From assembly GCA_913055135.1 (NCBI GenBank), contig CAJXJV010000078.1, positions 1 through 6,432 on the forward strand: a DNA stretch of 6,432 nt. Reading direction: 5' to 3'. The notes under the pieces were generated by a model. The model was not told where the DNA came from. It ran no database searches and saw only the letters and a program-made list of their open reading frames with translations. Shown here one piece after another: positions 1-6,334 of the stretch (position 1 is the stretch's first letter; each line of letters begins with the position of its first letter). The translations under genes and the position numbers were made by a program. Source of the DNA: an uncultured Desulfurobacterium sp. GTDB lineage: Bacteria > Aquificota > Aquificia > Desulfurobacteriales > Desulfurobacteriaceae.

Positions 1-1
1 T

Positions 2-226
2 GAATTTACAATAAAGGCACTGACTGGAGCTTTTTTTGCAGGAGAAATAGAAGGACAAAATCCTGAAATCAGTGAAACCGCTGATAGGCTGTTAAGAAAA
101 CTTGTTAAATTACTTAATGAGCAGAATCCTGAATTGATGAACCAGATTTTGCAGGAATTTAAGAAAGAAGAATTCACTGAAGGTATCGAAAAGATAAAAA
201 CTATTCTTAATCCAGAGGAGAAATAA
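2..226 (+). CDS. C-terminal fragment of an unrecognised protein (5' end outside window)
   Basis: An open frame runs from the window edge to a TAA at 224-226 and gives the last 74 residues of a protein whose start lies upstream. I do not recognise the family. The visible part is rich in Glu, Lys, Leu and Asn and looks helical: a short hydrophobic stretch (around residues 6-13, ALTGAFFA) is followed by amphipathic segments. The two segments containing QNP-E (around residues 18-22 and 43-47) hint at a repeated helical unit, but this is weak. There are no Cys residues and no visible catalytic motif. The next gene starts one base after the stop, and its ribosome binding site lies inside this gene's last codons, so the two are probably co-transcribed and translationally coupled. 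The frame is supported by its uninterrupted length, that coupling and the same strand as everything downstream. Confidence 0.7.
   Translation, partial: EFTIKALTGAFFAGEIEGQNPEISETADRLLRKLVKLLNEQNPELMNQILQEFKKEEFTEGIEKIKTILNPEEK
215..220 (+). promoter_or_regulatory. Ribosome binding site for the deacetylase gene
   Basis: GAGGAG lies 7 bases before the TTG at 228. It supports that non-ATG codon as the start. It sits inside the last codons of the upstream gene, which suggests coupled translation. Confidence 0.75.
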
Positions 227-227
227 C

Positions 228-1277
228 TTGAACGACGTAGTCTTCTTCCTTCACAGGGTTTATCCTGACAGTATAAAAAAGAGAGATGATATAAACGTTT
301 CAAACTTCGTAAGAGCATTAAAGCTCATTAAAAGCCGATTTAAGATTGTTCCACTTCAAGCACTGCTGGAAGAGAGAAGTAACGAGAGGAGAGCGGCGAT
401 AACTTTTGACGATGGTTATGCAGATAATTTTGTGTATGCATATCCGATTTTAAAGAAAACGGGAATTCCAGCTCACCTTTTCATAACGGCAAACAGAATC
501 TTAGAGTCTGGAATTAGAAAAAATCTGTTTGACTACTGGGATGGAAAGGTATCTGAGAAAGAGCTCTATAAACCAGTTTCCATGTATTATGGACATGAAG
601 AATTTATAAAAAAGGGATATTCCGAAGAATTTTTGTCCTGGGAAGAGCTTGATCAAATGAAAGATGTTTTCACTTTTGGAGCTCACGGCGGAAACCATTT
701 TGCTTTTCCTTATAAAGAAGAAATTGTTGATTTCTTTGATGGCTCAAACTTTCACTGGACTATGCTTCTATATAGTGATGAACCTTTTGTTGGTCTCCCA
801 CGATTTCCAACAAGAAGTGAGTTGGATATAAGGAGGTTCTATCCATCAGAAGAGCTCTTAGAGTTCTGTTCTAAGTTTCCAAAAAAGGATAACTGGAAAG
901 AGAAGTTAAAACAGGAAATTAATCGGCGTTTCAAAACTCTTGGGAGGTTTGAAACAGAAGAAGAGGCAAGAAAAAGGATTGAGGAGGAATTGAGGGAGTC
1001 TAAAGGGAAAATAGAAGAGAATCTTGGTATAGCAGTTGATAACTTTTCCTGGCCTTTCGGTCACTATTCTGATTTCAGCAAAAAAATAGCTTCAAACTTT
1101 TACAGATACATCTTTACAATTAAGAAAGGATTCATCGGAAAAGAATCTGACATGTGCGAACTTCCGAGGGTTTCTCTCGGGAAAGATCTGTTTACCGTTC
1201 TGGGTAGAATTTTAACCTTCTCCACGAGCGTAGGGTTTACGATTTACAGAAAATTTAAGAAGGGGAAGATGCTTTGA
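228..1277 (+). CDS. Polysaccharide deacetylase, NodB homology (CE4) family
   Basis: A 349-residue predicted sugar N-deacetylase that would remove acetyl groups from N-acetylhexosamine in a glycan or glycolipid. The N-terminal strand VVFFLHRVYP (4-13) matches the usual opening of the fold. Motif 1 is TFDDGY (59-64), with D61 the likely base and D62 the metal ligand. Motif 2 is H153-GGN-H157, supplying the metal-binding histidines. FSWPFGHYSD (273-282) corresponds to the later substrate-groove motif, and LPR at 312-314 to the C-terminal conserved Arg region. An insert of about 105 residues (roughly 160-265), rich in charged residues, separates motifs 2 and 4. There is no signal peptide or membrane span, so it probably acts in the cytoplasm on a lipid-linked intermediate. 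The TTG start is supported by its ribosome binding site and by the conserved N-terminus; the next Met is residue 119, too far in. It overlaps the next glycosyltransferase gene by 4 bases, which suggests lipopolysaccharide or another surface glycan as the substrate. The exact substrate is unknown. Confidence 0.88.
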   Translation: MNDVVFFLHRVYPDSIKKRDDINVSNFVRALKLIKSRFKIVPLQALLEERSNERRAAITFDDGYADNFVYAYPILKKTGIPAHLFITANRILESGIRKNLFDYWDGKVSEKELYKPVSMYYGHEEFIKKGYSEEFLSWEELDQMKDVFTFGAHGGNHFAFPYKEEIVDFFDGSNFHWTMLLYSDEPFVGLPRFPTRSELDIRRFYPSEELLEFCSKFPKKDNWKEKLKQEINRRFKTLGRFETEEEARKRIEEELRESKGKIEENLGIAVDNFSWPFGHYSDFSKKIASNFYRYIFTIKKGFIGKESDMCELPRVSLGKDLFTVLGRILTFSTSVGFTIYRKFKKGKML

Positions 1278-2032
1278 GCCTGTCTGTAGCAATTTTGACT
1301 TTTAACTCGGAAAGATGCATAGAACAGGTTCTTGAAAGTGTAAGGGATGTAGCAGATGAGATTGTTGTTCTTGATTCTGGTTCTACGGATAGGACACTAA
1401 ATATAGTTAAATCCTTTGGAGCAAAGGTTTATTTCAGAGAATTTGATAACTTTGTTAACCAGAAAAACCATCTCCTTTCTCTTTGTAGAGAAAAGTGGGT
1501 ATTGTTCATTGATGATGATGAAGTTTTAAGCGATGAGCTAAAAGCAGAAATTAAGAATGTAAAAACAGAGGAAAAATTTGACGGTTACTACATTAACGTT
1601 CTGACGAACTATCTTGGAAGATGGATAAAACACGCATGGTATCCAGACTGGCATTTGAGACTTGCAAGAAGAGAGAAGTGCAGGTGGGTTGGAGACTCTG
1701 TTCATGAAACTCTAAGGGTTGAAGGAGAGGTTGGGTACCTGAAAGGAGACCTGCTTCACTACTCCTATCCTTCAGTTTCTTATCATTTGAAGAAGATTGA
1801 TCTCTATACAACACTGTATGCTGAAGGAGCTTATAAAAGAGGGAAGAGGTTTTCCTATAAAAAGCTTTTTCTTTCTCCTCTGGGAGCTTTTATTAGACGC
1901 TACATATTGAAAAAAGGTTTTTTAGATGGATTTGAAGGGTTTGTCCTCAGTGTTATGGCTTCTTACTACACTTTCCTGAAGTATCTGAAACTCTGGGAAA
2001 AGGAGAAAAATGAGAAAGCTTTTCGTTCTTGA
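1274..2032 (+). CDS. Glycosyltransferase family 2, WaaE/KdtX-like (LPS core type)
   Basis: A 252-residue GT-A fold transferase using a nucleotide-sugar donor. The N-terminal strand SVAILTFN (4-11) opens the nucleotide-binding fold. LDSGSTDRT (33-41) is the typical donor-binding segment, FVNQKNH (60-66) is characteristic of this subgroup, and DDDE (80-83) supplies the DXD metal site. HLRLARR (127-133), VHE (143-145) and HYSY (162-165) match the WaaE/KdtX-type group, which includes the beta-1,4-glucosyltransferase of the lipopolysaccharide inner core. The C-terminal part has aromatic and hydrophobic segments (about 204-212 and 219-240) that may lie against the inner membrane. The length fits the family. 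The start is a TTG whose last two bases form part of the upstream gene's TGA, with AGGGG at 1261-1265 at a usable distance. The 3' end overlaps the next gene by 23 bases. The family is confident; the sugar and acceptor are not. I give no symbol because a heptose-containing core is not shown for this organism. Confidence 0.9.
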   Translation: MSLSVAILTFNSERCIEQVLESVRDVADEIVVLDSGSTDRTLNIVKSFGAKVYFREFDNFVNQKNHLLSLCREKWVLFIDDDEVLSDELKAEIKNVKTEEKFDGYYINVLTNYLGRWIKHAWYPDWHLRLARREKCRWVGDSVHETLRVEGEVGYLKGDLLHYSYPSVSYHLKKIDLYTTLYAEGAYKRGKRFSYKKLFLSPLGAFIRRYILKKGFLDGFEGFVLSVMASYYTFLKYLKLWEKEKNEKAFRS

Positions 2033-3065
2033 TGAAAGGTGGGATAGTGCCCTTACAGATCTTGGAATTAAAATGGCAACTGTTTCAGAAGGGGATGTTG
2101 CCTGTGCAGTTCTGAAGGGAGCTCCTGCCGAAAAAAAAGTGAAAAAGGCATCTCTGAAGTGTTTTTATATAGAAGATCCCAGAAAAGGACTACCATTTAA
2201 GCCGTTTCTCTCTCTGAAGGGAGTAATAGAAAAGTTCAAACCGAATGTTGTTGTTACTATAAGGGGAGATGAACTTTTCTTTTCTTCTCTTCTTAAAAAG
2301 AAGGTTGGTTTCAAGCTCTACAGAGTTCATGGTGAAGCCAAGGGAATCAGAAATACGGTTTTAAATAGGTACATACATGAAAAGTATGTCGATGGAGTTA
2401 TTCTCTCTTCAAAAGGGCTTGTAAACGATGTTGTTGTGGAGCTCCCGAAGGTTTTTGTACGGGGAGCTGTTAATACGGAGAAATTCAAATTTTCTGAGGA
2501 AGGAAGGAGAAAGCTTAGAGAGGGTCTGTGTATAGGGGACTCTATTCTCCTTGGTATTGTTGGAAGGCTTGATCCTGTGAAAGGACACGATCTTTTCATC
2601 AGGGCGCTGTCTATTCTTGTCAAAAAAGGTTTGAATGTGAAGGGGTTAGTGATTGGTGAAGAGAAGAACGTTAAGCTTTGTGATTTAAAAGCACTTGCCA
2701 GAAATCTTGGCGTTGACGGGAATATAATTTTTATCACCGAAAGGCGAGAAGATATCGTTAATTTGATGTCTGCTATTGATGTGGGCGTTGTTCCGTCAAA
2801 AGGTTCTGAAATGATTGCAAGGACTCTTCTTGAGTTCATGGCGTGTGGCAGACCAGTTGTTACCACAGAGGTTGGAGTTCTTCCCGAAATAGTGAAGGGG
2901 AACTTTGGAATGGTTGTTAAAGCCGAAGAAGGAGCTCTATGTAGAGGTGTAGAGGCTATTTTGAATAGAAATTTAGGGGAGCTTGGAAAAGCTGCCCGGG
3001 AGGAAGCAGTTGAAAACTACTCTCTTCGCAGGCTTGCTGATATTGTTAACTCTTTTCTCACTTAG
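2010..3065 (+). CDS. Glycosyltransferase family 4 (GT-B fold)
   Basis: A 351-residue retaining-type glycosyltransferase of the GT-B class, probably adding a sugar to the same surface glycan as its neighbours. The N-terminal, acceptor-binding half is divergent, but the RVHGEA segment (105-110) sits where family members carry a conserved His. The C-terminal donor-binding half is clear: LLGIVGRLDPVKGHDLFIRA (180-199) is the classic start of the domain, and E267-(X7)-E275 within SEMIARTLLEFMACGRPVV is the family's nucleotide-sugar binding motif. LPEIV at 291-295 follows as usual. There is no signal peptide or transmembrane segment, so it should be cytoplasmic or membrane-peripheral. The ATG start has AGGAG at 2001-2005, only 4 bases away, inside the upstream gene. 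The gene's last 56 bases also encode the signal peptide of the next gene in another frame. Sugar specificity cannot be read from the sequence. Confidence 0.9.
   Translation: MRKLFVLDERWDSALTDLGIKMATVSEGDVACAVLKGAPAEKKVKKASLKCFYIEDPRKGLPFKPFLSLKGVIEKFKPNVVVTIRGDELFFSSLLKKKVGFKLYRVHGEAKGIRNTVLNRYIHEKYVDGVILSSKGLVNDVVVELPKVFVRGAVNTEKFKFSEEGRRKLREGLCIGDSILLGIVGRLDPVKGHDLFIRALSILVKKGLNVKGLVIGEEKNVKLCDLKALARNLGVDGNIIFITERREDIVNLMSAIDVGVVPSKGSEMIARTLLEFMACGRPVVTTEVGVLPEIVKGNFGMVVKAEEGALCRGVEAILNRNLGELGKAAREEAVENYSLRRLADIVNSFLT
2998..3003 (+). promoter_or_regulatory. Ribosome binding site deciding the lipoprotein start
   Basis: GGGAGG lies 6 bases before the TTG at 3010 and within the coding region of the GT4 gene. 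It favours TTG 3010 over the in-frame TTG at 2983, which has only the weaker match TTAGGGGAG upstream. It also gives a compact lipoprotein signal peptide beginning MKTTLF. Confidence 0.7.
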
Positions 3066-3381
3066 TGGTTGTAAAACTGCCCGTAGGGATTACACGATTC
3101 GGTATCCTGCTGCTCTTCTTGCAGAACACCCGAAAGAGTACTGGGGTAGTTACGTTAAAGTTGTTGGCGTTTTAAAGCGTTATCGTCCACAGGATCAGTT
3201 CCCGCCTTACTCTGCAAAGGATCCAGTTGTATGTGACAGCTCGGGCTGTATCTATGTTCACGATGATACAGAGGATCTGTCAAAATACATAGGCAAGAAG
3301 GTCAAAATAATCGGTTATGTGGAAGTTACGAAGTTTAACTTTCCTTATATAGATGTTCTCAAGATTGAGGAGAAGAAGTAA
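3010..3381 (+). CDS. Small lipoprotein with OB-fold-like domain
   Basis: A 123-residue exported lipoprotein of unknown function. From the TTG at 3010 it has a textbook signal: a basic residue at 2, a hydrophobic stretch at 5-18, and the lipobox LSGC with Cys21 as the lipidated residue. Lys22 follows, not Asp, so the outer membrane is the likely location. The mature part resembles a small OB-fold barrel: GSYVKVVGVLK (46-56), GCIYVHDD (79-86), GKKVKIIGYVEV (95-106) and a final strand near 113-120. The order of strands and the repeated pattern GxxVKVxGxV are typical of periplasmic OB-fold proteins. C75 and C80 could form a disulfide. A longer version starting at TTG 2983 would add nine residues and is less likely. 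It overlaps the GT4 gene by 56 bases and its TAA directly abuts the priA start. The lipoprotein call is firm; the fold is inferred from pattern only. Confidence 0.82.
   Translation: MKTTLFAGLLILLTLFSLSGCKTARRDYTIRYPAALLAEHPKEYWGSYVKVVGVLKRYRPQDQFPPYSAKDPVVCDSSGCIYVHDDTEDLSKYIGKKVKIIGYVEVTKFNFPYIDVLKIEEKK
3367..3372 (+). promoter_or_regulatory. Ribosome binding site for priA
   Basis: GAGGAG, 9 bases before the TTG at 3382, inside the last codons of the upstream lipoprotein gene. It supports the TTG start that immediately follows the upstream stop codon. Confidence 0.7.
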
Positions 3382-5742
3382 TTGTTTGTAGAAGTAGTTC
3401 TTGACCTTCCGGTTGACAGGAGTTTTTACTACAGAGTTCCTGAGGTGCTTTCAAACCCTCCAGAGGTGGGGAAAAGGGTTATCGTTCCCTTTGGAAACAA
3501 CGATTTTTTAAGGACAGGGATTATTCTATCCATCAGGGATTCTGTTGATTTCTCGCCGGATAGAGTAAAGGAAATCTTTGATGTTCCTGATGAGTTTCCT
3601 CTTTTTACAGGAGAGACCCTTAAACTTGCTAAGTGGATTTCTGAATACTACTGTTCTTCTCTGGGGGAGACGCTCTTTTCCTTTTTGCCTTCTGGATTTG
3701 TAGTATCGGAATCTTTTTTTGTGAAGCTTACAAGTAATGAACTCTCTGTAAAACTTTCAGACTCTGAGAAAAAACTGGTTGAAGCTCTCAAAGTATCAAC
3801 TGGTCGCTTTAAAGTTTCATCTCTGAGAAGGAAGGTGAAACTTTCCAATTTCTATCAGGTTTTGAGGAATCTTATCTCAAAGGGTGTGGTTCGGAGAGAG
3901 GAGTTTATTAAAAAAGACACTATTCCCAGAGAGGAATTTGTTGTTCTAAAAAAGGTTGAAGGAGTAAGGGGGAAAAAGAGCAAAGAGCTGATTGAATATC
4001 TGAAGTCCTGCAAAAGGGCAAGTTTGAGAGAGCTCCGAAACCGAGGTTTTACGAGAGATACCATAAAAAGGCTTGTTGAAAAAGAAATTTTAGAACTCTT
4101 TGAAGAAAAGGTTACCATTAAGAATAGACCACAGGAACTTGTGGAAGAAAAGGAGATTCAACTGACTCCTTCTCAACAGAGGGCTTTTAGCAGGATTGTT
4201 GGAGCTGAATCTGGAAAGTTTCTCCTTTACGGTGTGACCGGTTCTGGAAAGATGGAAATTTACCTTAAAACAGCTTATGAAATTGTGAAGAGGGGAAAGT
4301 CTGTTCTGATTCTGGTTCCGGAGCTCCTCCTGACTCCAGAACTTCGTGCAAGAGTAGAAAGCTACTTTGGTTCAAACATAGGTATCTACCATGGAAAGTT
4401 GACGCCAAAGGAAAGAGTTTCAACGTGGTTGAAGGCTATCAGGGGTGAGACAAAGGTTTTCATAGGAACAAGGGGAGCAGTAATACTTCCTATAAAAGAT
4501 CTTGGCTTGATAGTTGTGGACGAGGAACAGGATGCTTCCTACAAAGAACAACAAAAGCCTTATTATCATGCCAGGGAAGTTGCCATAAAAAGAGCGGAAA
4601 TTGGAGGCTTTCCTGTTGTTCTTGTTTCTGCCACTCCATCAATAGAGACCTACTACAGGGTGGAGAAAGGAGAGATAGAGAAGTTAGAGCTCAAAGAGAG
4701 GGTCTCTACAGTTCCTCTGCCTTACATAAAAGTGGTTGACCTTCAGAAAACCAAACGGGTTTCAATCTTTACAGAAGAACTCCTGAAAGCGCTGGAAAAC
4801 ACAGTCAGGAAGGGTGAGCAGGCGCTCCTCTTTATAAATCGGAGGGGCTTTTTTGCCACCTCTTTTTGTCCAAACTGCGGTTTTATAGCAGAGTGTGAAG
4901 ATTGTGCAGTTCCGCTTGTCTACCATAAGCAGGAGAGGAAACTCATCTGTCACATCTGTGGAAAGAGATACATGCCTATTTACAGATGTCCAAAGTGTAA
5001 AACGAGATTGGAATTCAAAGGCTATGGAACAGAGAGAGTAGAAGAGGAGCTTCAAATTCTCTATCCCGATTTTAGGATTGTGAGACTTGATCAGGATACC
5101 ATAAAGGATCCTACTACTGGGGCCAGAATCATAAAGGAGATAAAAGAGGGGAAATACGACGTAATAGTTGGAACTCAAATTGCCAGCAAAAGCCACAATT
5201 TCCCGAAACTCACTCTTGTTGGAGTATTAATGGCAGATCTTTTAGGAGGAGCTCCCGATTACATGACTTCCGAAAGAGTATTTCAGACGATTGTTCATAC
5301 CACAGGGAGAGCGGGAAGGTTCAAGCCAGGAGCTGCCATTGTTCAGGCGTTCAATCCAGAACTTCCTGCCATAAAGTGGGCTGTTGAGTACAGGTTCGAT
5401 GAATTTTACAGAGAAGAGTTAACAACGAGAGAACTCCTGAACTACCCACCTTTCACAAAGGGAGTTCTTGTAGAATTTCAGATAGAGAAAATGACAGGTT
5501 TTAAAAAAGTGGAAGAGCAGTTTAATAAACTCAAAGAGGTTCTTATACTTTACTTCTCAGTGCCGGATCTTACTCCTGCGCCTGTTCCAAAGATTTCTGG
5601 AAGGTACAGGTTTATATCTTTTCTTCGAGCTCCTGACCAGAAAAAACTTATTTCAGGACTTGAAGTCATAAAGAAAGAGTTTCCCCGTCGGTTTAAAGGA
5701 ATCAGGTATAAAATAGACGTAGAACCAATTAGAATTATCTAA
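3382..5742 (+). CDS. priA: Primosomal protein N' (PriA), replication-restart helicase
   Basis: A 786-residue PriA, which recognises stalled or repaired forks and reloads the replicative helicase. The N-terminal 3'-DNA-binding domain begins VVLDLPVDRSFYYRVPE (5-21) and includes GKRVIVPFG (30-38). A winged-helix-like region follows (about 120-250). The helicase core has Walker A GVTGSGKM (284-291), motif II DEEQ (380-383), motif III SATPS (416-420), NRRG (486-489), GTQIASKSHNF (597-607) and GRAGR (642-646). The zinc region keeps all eight Cys: 496, 499, 505, 508, 523, 526, 536 and 539. The C-terminal domain (about 690-786) is complete. Several helicase positions differ from the usual family residues: Met291 for Thr/Ser, Gln383 for His, Ser604 for Gly, His639 for Gln. 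The reading frame is intact, and length and domain order are normal, so the gene is probably functional, perhaps with altered ATPase activity. The TTG start abuts the upstream stop and gives the conserved N-terminus. Identification is very secure. Confidence 0.97.
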   Translation: MFVEVVLDLPVDRSFYYRVPEVLSNPPEVGKRVIVPFGNNDFLRTGIILSIRDSVDFSPDRVKEIFDVPDEFPLFTGETLKLAKWISEYYCSSLGETLFSFLPSGFVVSESFFVKLTSNELSVKLSDSEKKLVEALKVSTGRFKVSSLRRKVKLSNFYQVLRNLISKGVVRREEFIKKDTIPREEFVVLKKVEGVRGKKSKELIEYLKSCKRASLRELRNRGFTRDTIKRLVEKEILELFEEKVTIKNRPQELVEEKEIQLTPSQQRAFSRIVGAESGKFLLYGVTGSGKMEIYLKTAYEIVKRGKSVLILVPELLLTPELRARVESYFGSNIGIYHGKLTPKERVSTWLKAIRGETKVFIGTRGAVILPIKDLGLIVVDEEQDASYKEQQKPYYHAREVAIKRAEIGGFPVVLVSATPSIETYYRVEKGEIEKLELKERVSTVPLPYIKVVDLQKTKRVSIFTEELLKALENTVRKGEQALLFINRRGFFATSFCPNCGFIAECEDCAVPLVYHKQERKLICHICGKRYMPIYRCPKCKTRLEFKGYGTERVEEELQILYPDFRIVRLDQDTIKDPTTGARIIKEIKEGKYDVIVGTQIASKSHNFPKLTLVGVLMADLLGGAPDYMTSERVFQTIVHTTGRAGRFKPGAAIVQAFNPELPAIKWAVEYRFDEFYREELTTRELLNYPPFTKGVLVEFQIEKMTGFKKVEEQFNKLKEVLILYFSVPDLTPAPVPKISGRYRFISFLRAPDQKKLISGLEVIKKEFPRRFKGIRYKIDVEPIRII

Positions 5743-5744
5743 TG

Positions 5745-5752
5745 AGGAGGTG
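5745..5752 (+). promoter_or_regulatory. Strong ribosome binding site for the second lipoprotein gene
   Basis: AGGAGGTG, a near-perfect match to the 16S rRNA anti-Shine-Dalgarno, ends 5 bases before the ATG at 5758. It is the strongest ribosome binding site in the window and fills most of the 15-base gap after priA. Confidence 0.85.
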
Positions 5753-5757
5753 CAGTT

Positions 5758-6192
5758 ATGAAAAGGTACTTTGTTTTTCCCTTTGTCTTTCTCTTACTGG
5801 CAGGATGTGCGGTAAATTCAGCTTCTCAAAAGGGGTCTGTTACAACTGAAGTTCAACAGATAAAAACAAAAATGTTCGACGATATACCTGTCTATCCAGG
5901 ATTTAAGCTAATTCCTGAGAAGAGTTTTGTGTATGAATCTGGAAATGTGAAGGTGGGGAGGCTTATTTTCAGAGGAAAATCATCTATAAATGATATGGTA
6001 AATTACTACAAGAACACCCTGCCAGAACAGGGATGGGAACCCATTTCAATAAGCATTTATGGAAAGGATGCTAACTTAACCTATGTAACTTCAGATAGAG
6101 TTCTTCAGGTTCGGATGACACAGGGCTTTTCCGAAACTACTCTAATTATCCAGGTTGGACCAAGAGGAGAGTTGACATCAGAACTTAAATAG
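5758..6192 (+). CDS. Small putative outer-membrane lipoprotein
   Basis: A 144-residue lipoprotein of unknown function. The signal has KR at 2-3, a hydrophobic core (4-14) and the lipobox LAGC with Cys17 lipidated; Ala18 follows, which suggests outer-membrane sorting. A Ser/Gln/Thr-rich linker (about 19-38) leads into a compact domain. IPVYPGF (43-49) opens it. YYKNTLPEQGW (83-93) is the key segment, a pattern seen in small lipoproteins with an alpha/beta domain in which a helix ends at GW. The strands VLQVRM (115-120) and TLIIQVGPR (128-136) complete the domain. There is no catalytic motif. The ATG start has an excellent ribosome binding site. It lies 15 bases after priA, probably as the last gene of the operon. 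No terminator is visible after it, and its last seven codons carry the -35 box of the tRNA promoter. The lipoprotein assignment is firm; the function is unknown. Confidence 0.88.
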   Translation: MKRYFVFPFVFLLLAGCAVNSASQKGSVTTEVQQIKTKMFDDIPVYPGFKLIPEKSFVYESGNVKVGRLIFRGKSSINDMVNYYKNTLPEQGWEPISISIYGKDANLTYVTSDRVLQVRMTQGFSETTLIIQVGPRGELTSELK

Positions 6193-6199
6193 CTATATT
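6172..6199 (+). promoter_or_regulatory. Sigma-70-type promoter for tRNA-Gly
   Basis: TTGACA (6172-6177, a perfect -35 box), a 16-base spacer and TATATT (6194-6199, five of six bases of the -10 box). The predicted start is near A6205, about 25 bases before the mature tRNA. The -35 box lies in the coding region of the upstream lipoprotein gene and the -10 box begins just after its stop codon. A near copy of this arrangement occurs again downstream of the tRNA, which strengthens the call. Confidence 0.75.
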
Positions 6200-6229
6200 A
6201 AGTCATCGCATTGACAGAAGAATAAGGGT

Positions 6230-6305
6230 GCGGGCGTAGCTCAGTTGGTAGAGCACAACCTTGCCAAGGTTGGGGTCGCGGGTTCAAGTCCCGTCGCCCG
6301 CTCCA
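6230..6305 (+). tRNA. tRNA-Gly (anticodon GCC), CCA encoded
   Basis: A full cloverleaf can be folded by eye. The acceptor stem GCGGGCG (6230-6236) pairs with CGCCCGC (6295-6301), all seven pairs G:C. The D stem GCTC/GAGC (6239-6242 with 6251-6254) encloses an AGTTGGTA loop. The anticodon stem CAACC/GGTTG (6256-6260 with 6268-6272) encloses TTGCCAA, with anticodon GCC at 6263-6265, which decodes GGC and GGU glycine codons. The variable loop is 5 bases. The T stem (6278-6282 with 6290-6294) has one G:U pair and encloses TTCAAGT. The discriminator is T6302, and the CCA end at 6303-6305 is encoded. The G:C-only acceptor stem in an AT-rich neighbourhood fits a thermophile. It is transcribed from the promoter just upstream, possibly also by read-through from the operon. 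Confidence 0.97.
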
Positions 6306-6306
6306 C

Positions 6307-6334
6307 TTGACATTATCCCGAAGATGTCTATATT
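6307..6334 (+). promoter_or_regulatory. Second sigma-70-type promoter, downstream of the tRNA
   Basis: TTGACA (6307-6312), a 16-base spacer and TATATT (6329-6334), the same boxes and spacing as the tRNA promoter. The bases around and after the -10 box also match: CTATATTA, then three bases, then CATC in both. The predicted start is near A6340. It begins one base after the tRNA's CCA end and should drive the structured non-coding stretch that follows and whatever lies beyond the window. Confidence 0.7.

Noticed and set aside
2327..2866. A 179-codon open frame on the minus strand inside the GT4 gene
   Set aside because: It is fully antisense to a gene with clear family motifs, is Ser/Thr/Pro-rich in the manner of shadow frames, shows no recognisable domain, and lies inside a compact plus-strand operon.
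2983..3009. Longer start (TTG 2983) for the first lipoprotein
   Set aside because: It would add nine residues before the signal peptide; the TTG at 3010 has a better-placed ribosome binding site and gives a standard lipoprotein signal length.
3061..3072. Possible frameshift joining the GT4 gene to the following lipoprotein
   Set aside because: The GT4 protein is full length for its family, and the following gene has its own ribosome binding site and a complete lipoprotein signal, so these are two overlapping genes.
4762..5196. A 144-codon open frame on the minus strand inside priA
   Set aside because: It lies opposite the zinc region and helicase motifs of PriA, whose frame is certain; it has no domain and no convincing ribosome binding site was noted.
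6211..6216. TTGACA just upstream of the tRNA as the -35 box of its promoter
   Set aside because: Its -10 box would fall at about 6233-6238, inside the mature tRNA, where the sequence GGCGTA is no match. The pair at 6172-6199 is far better placed.
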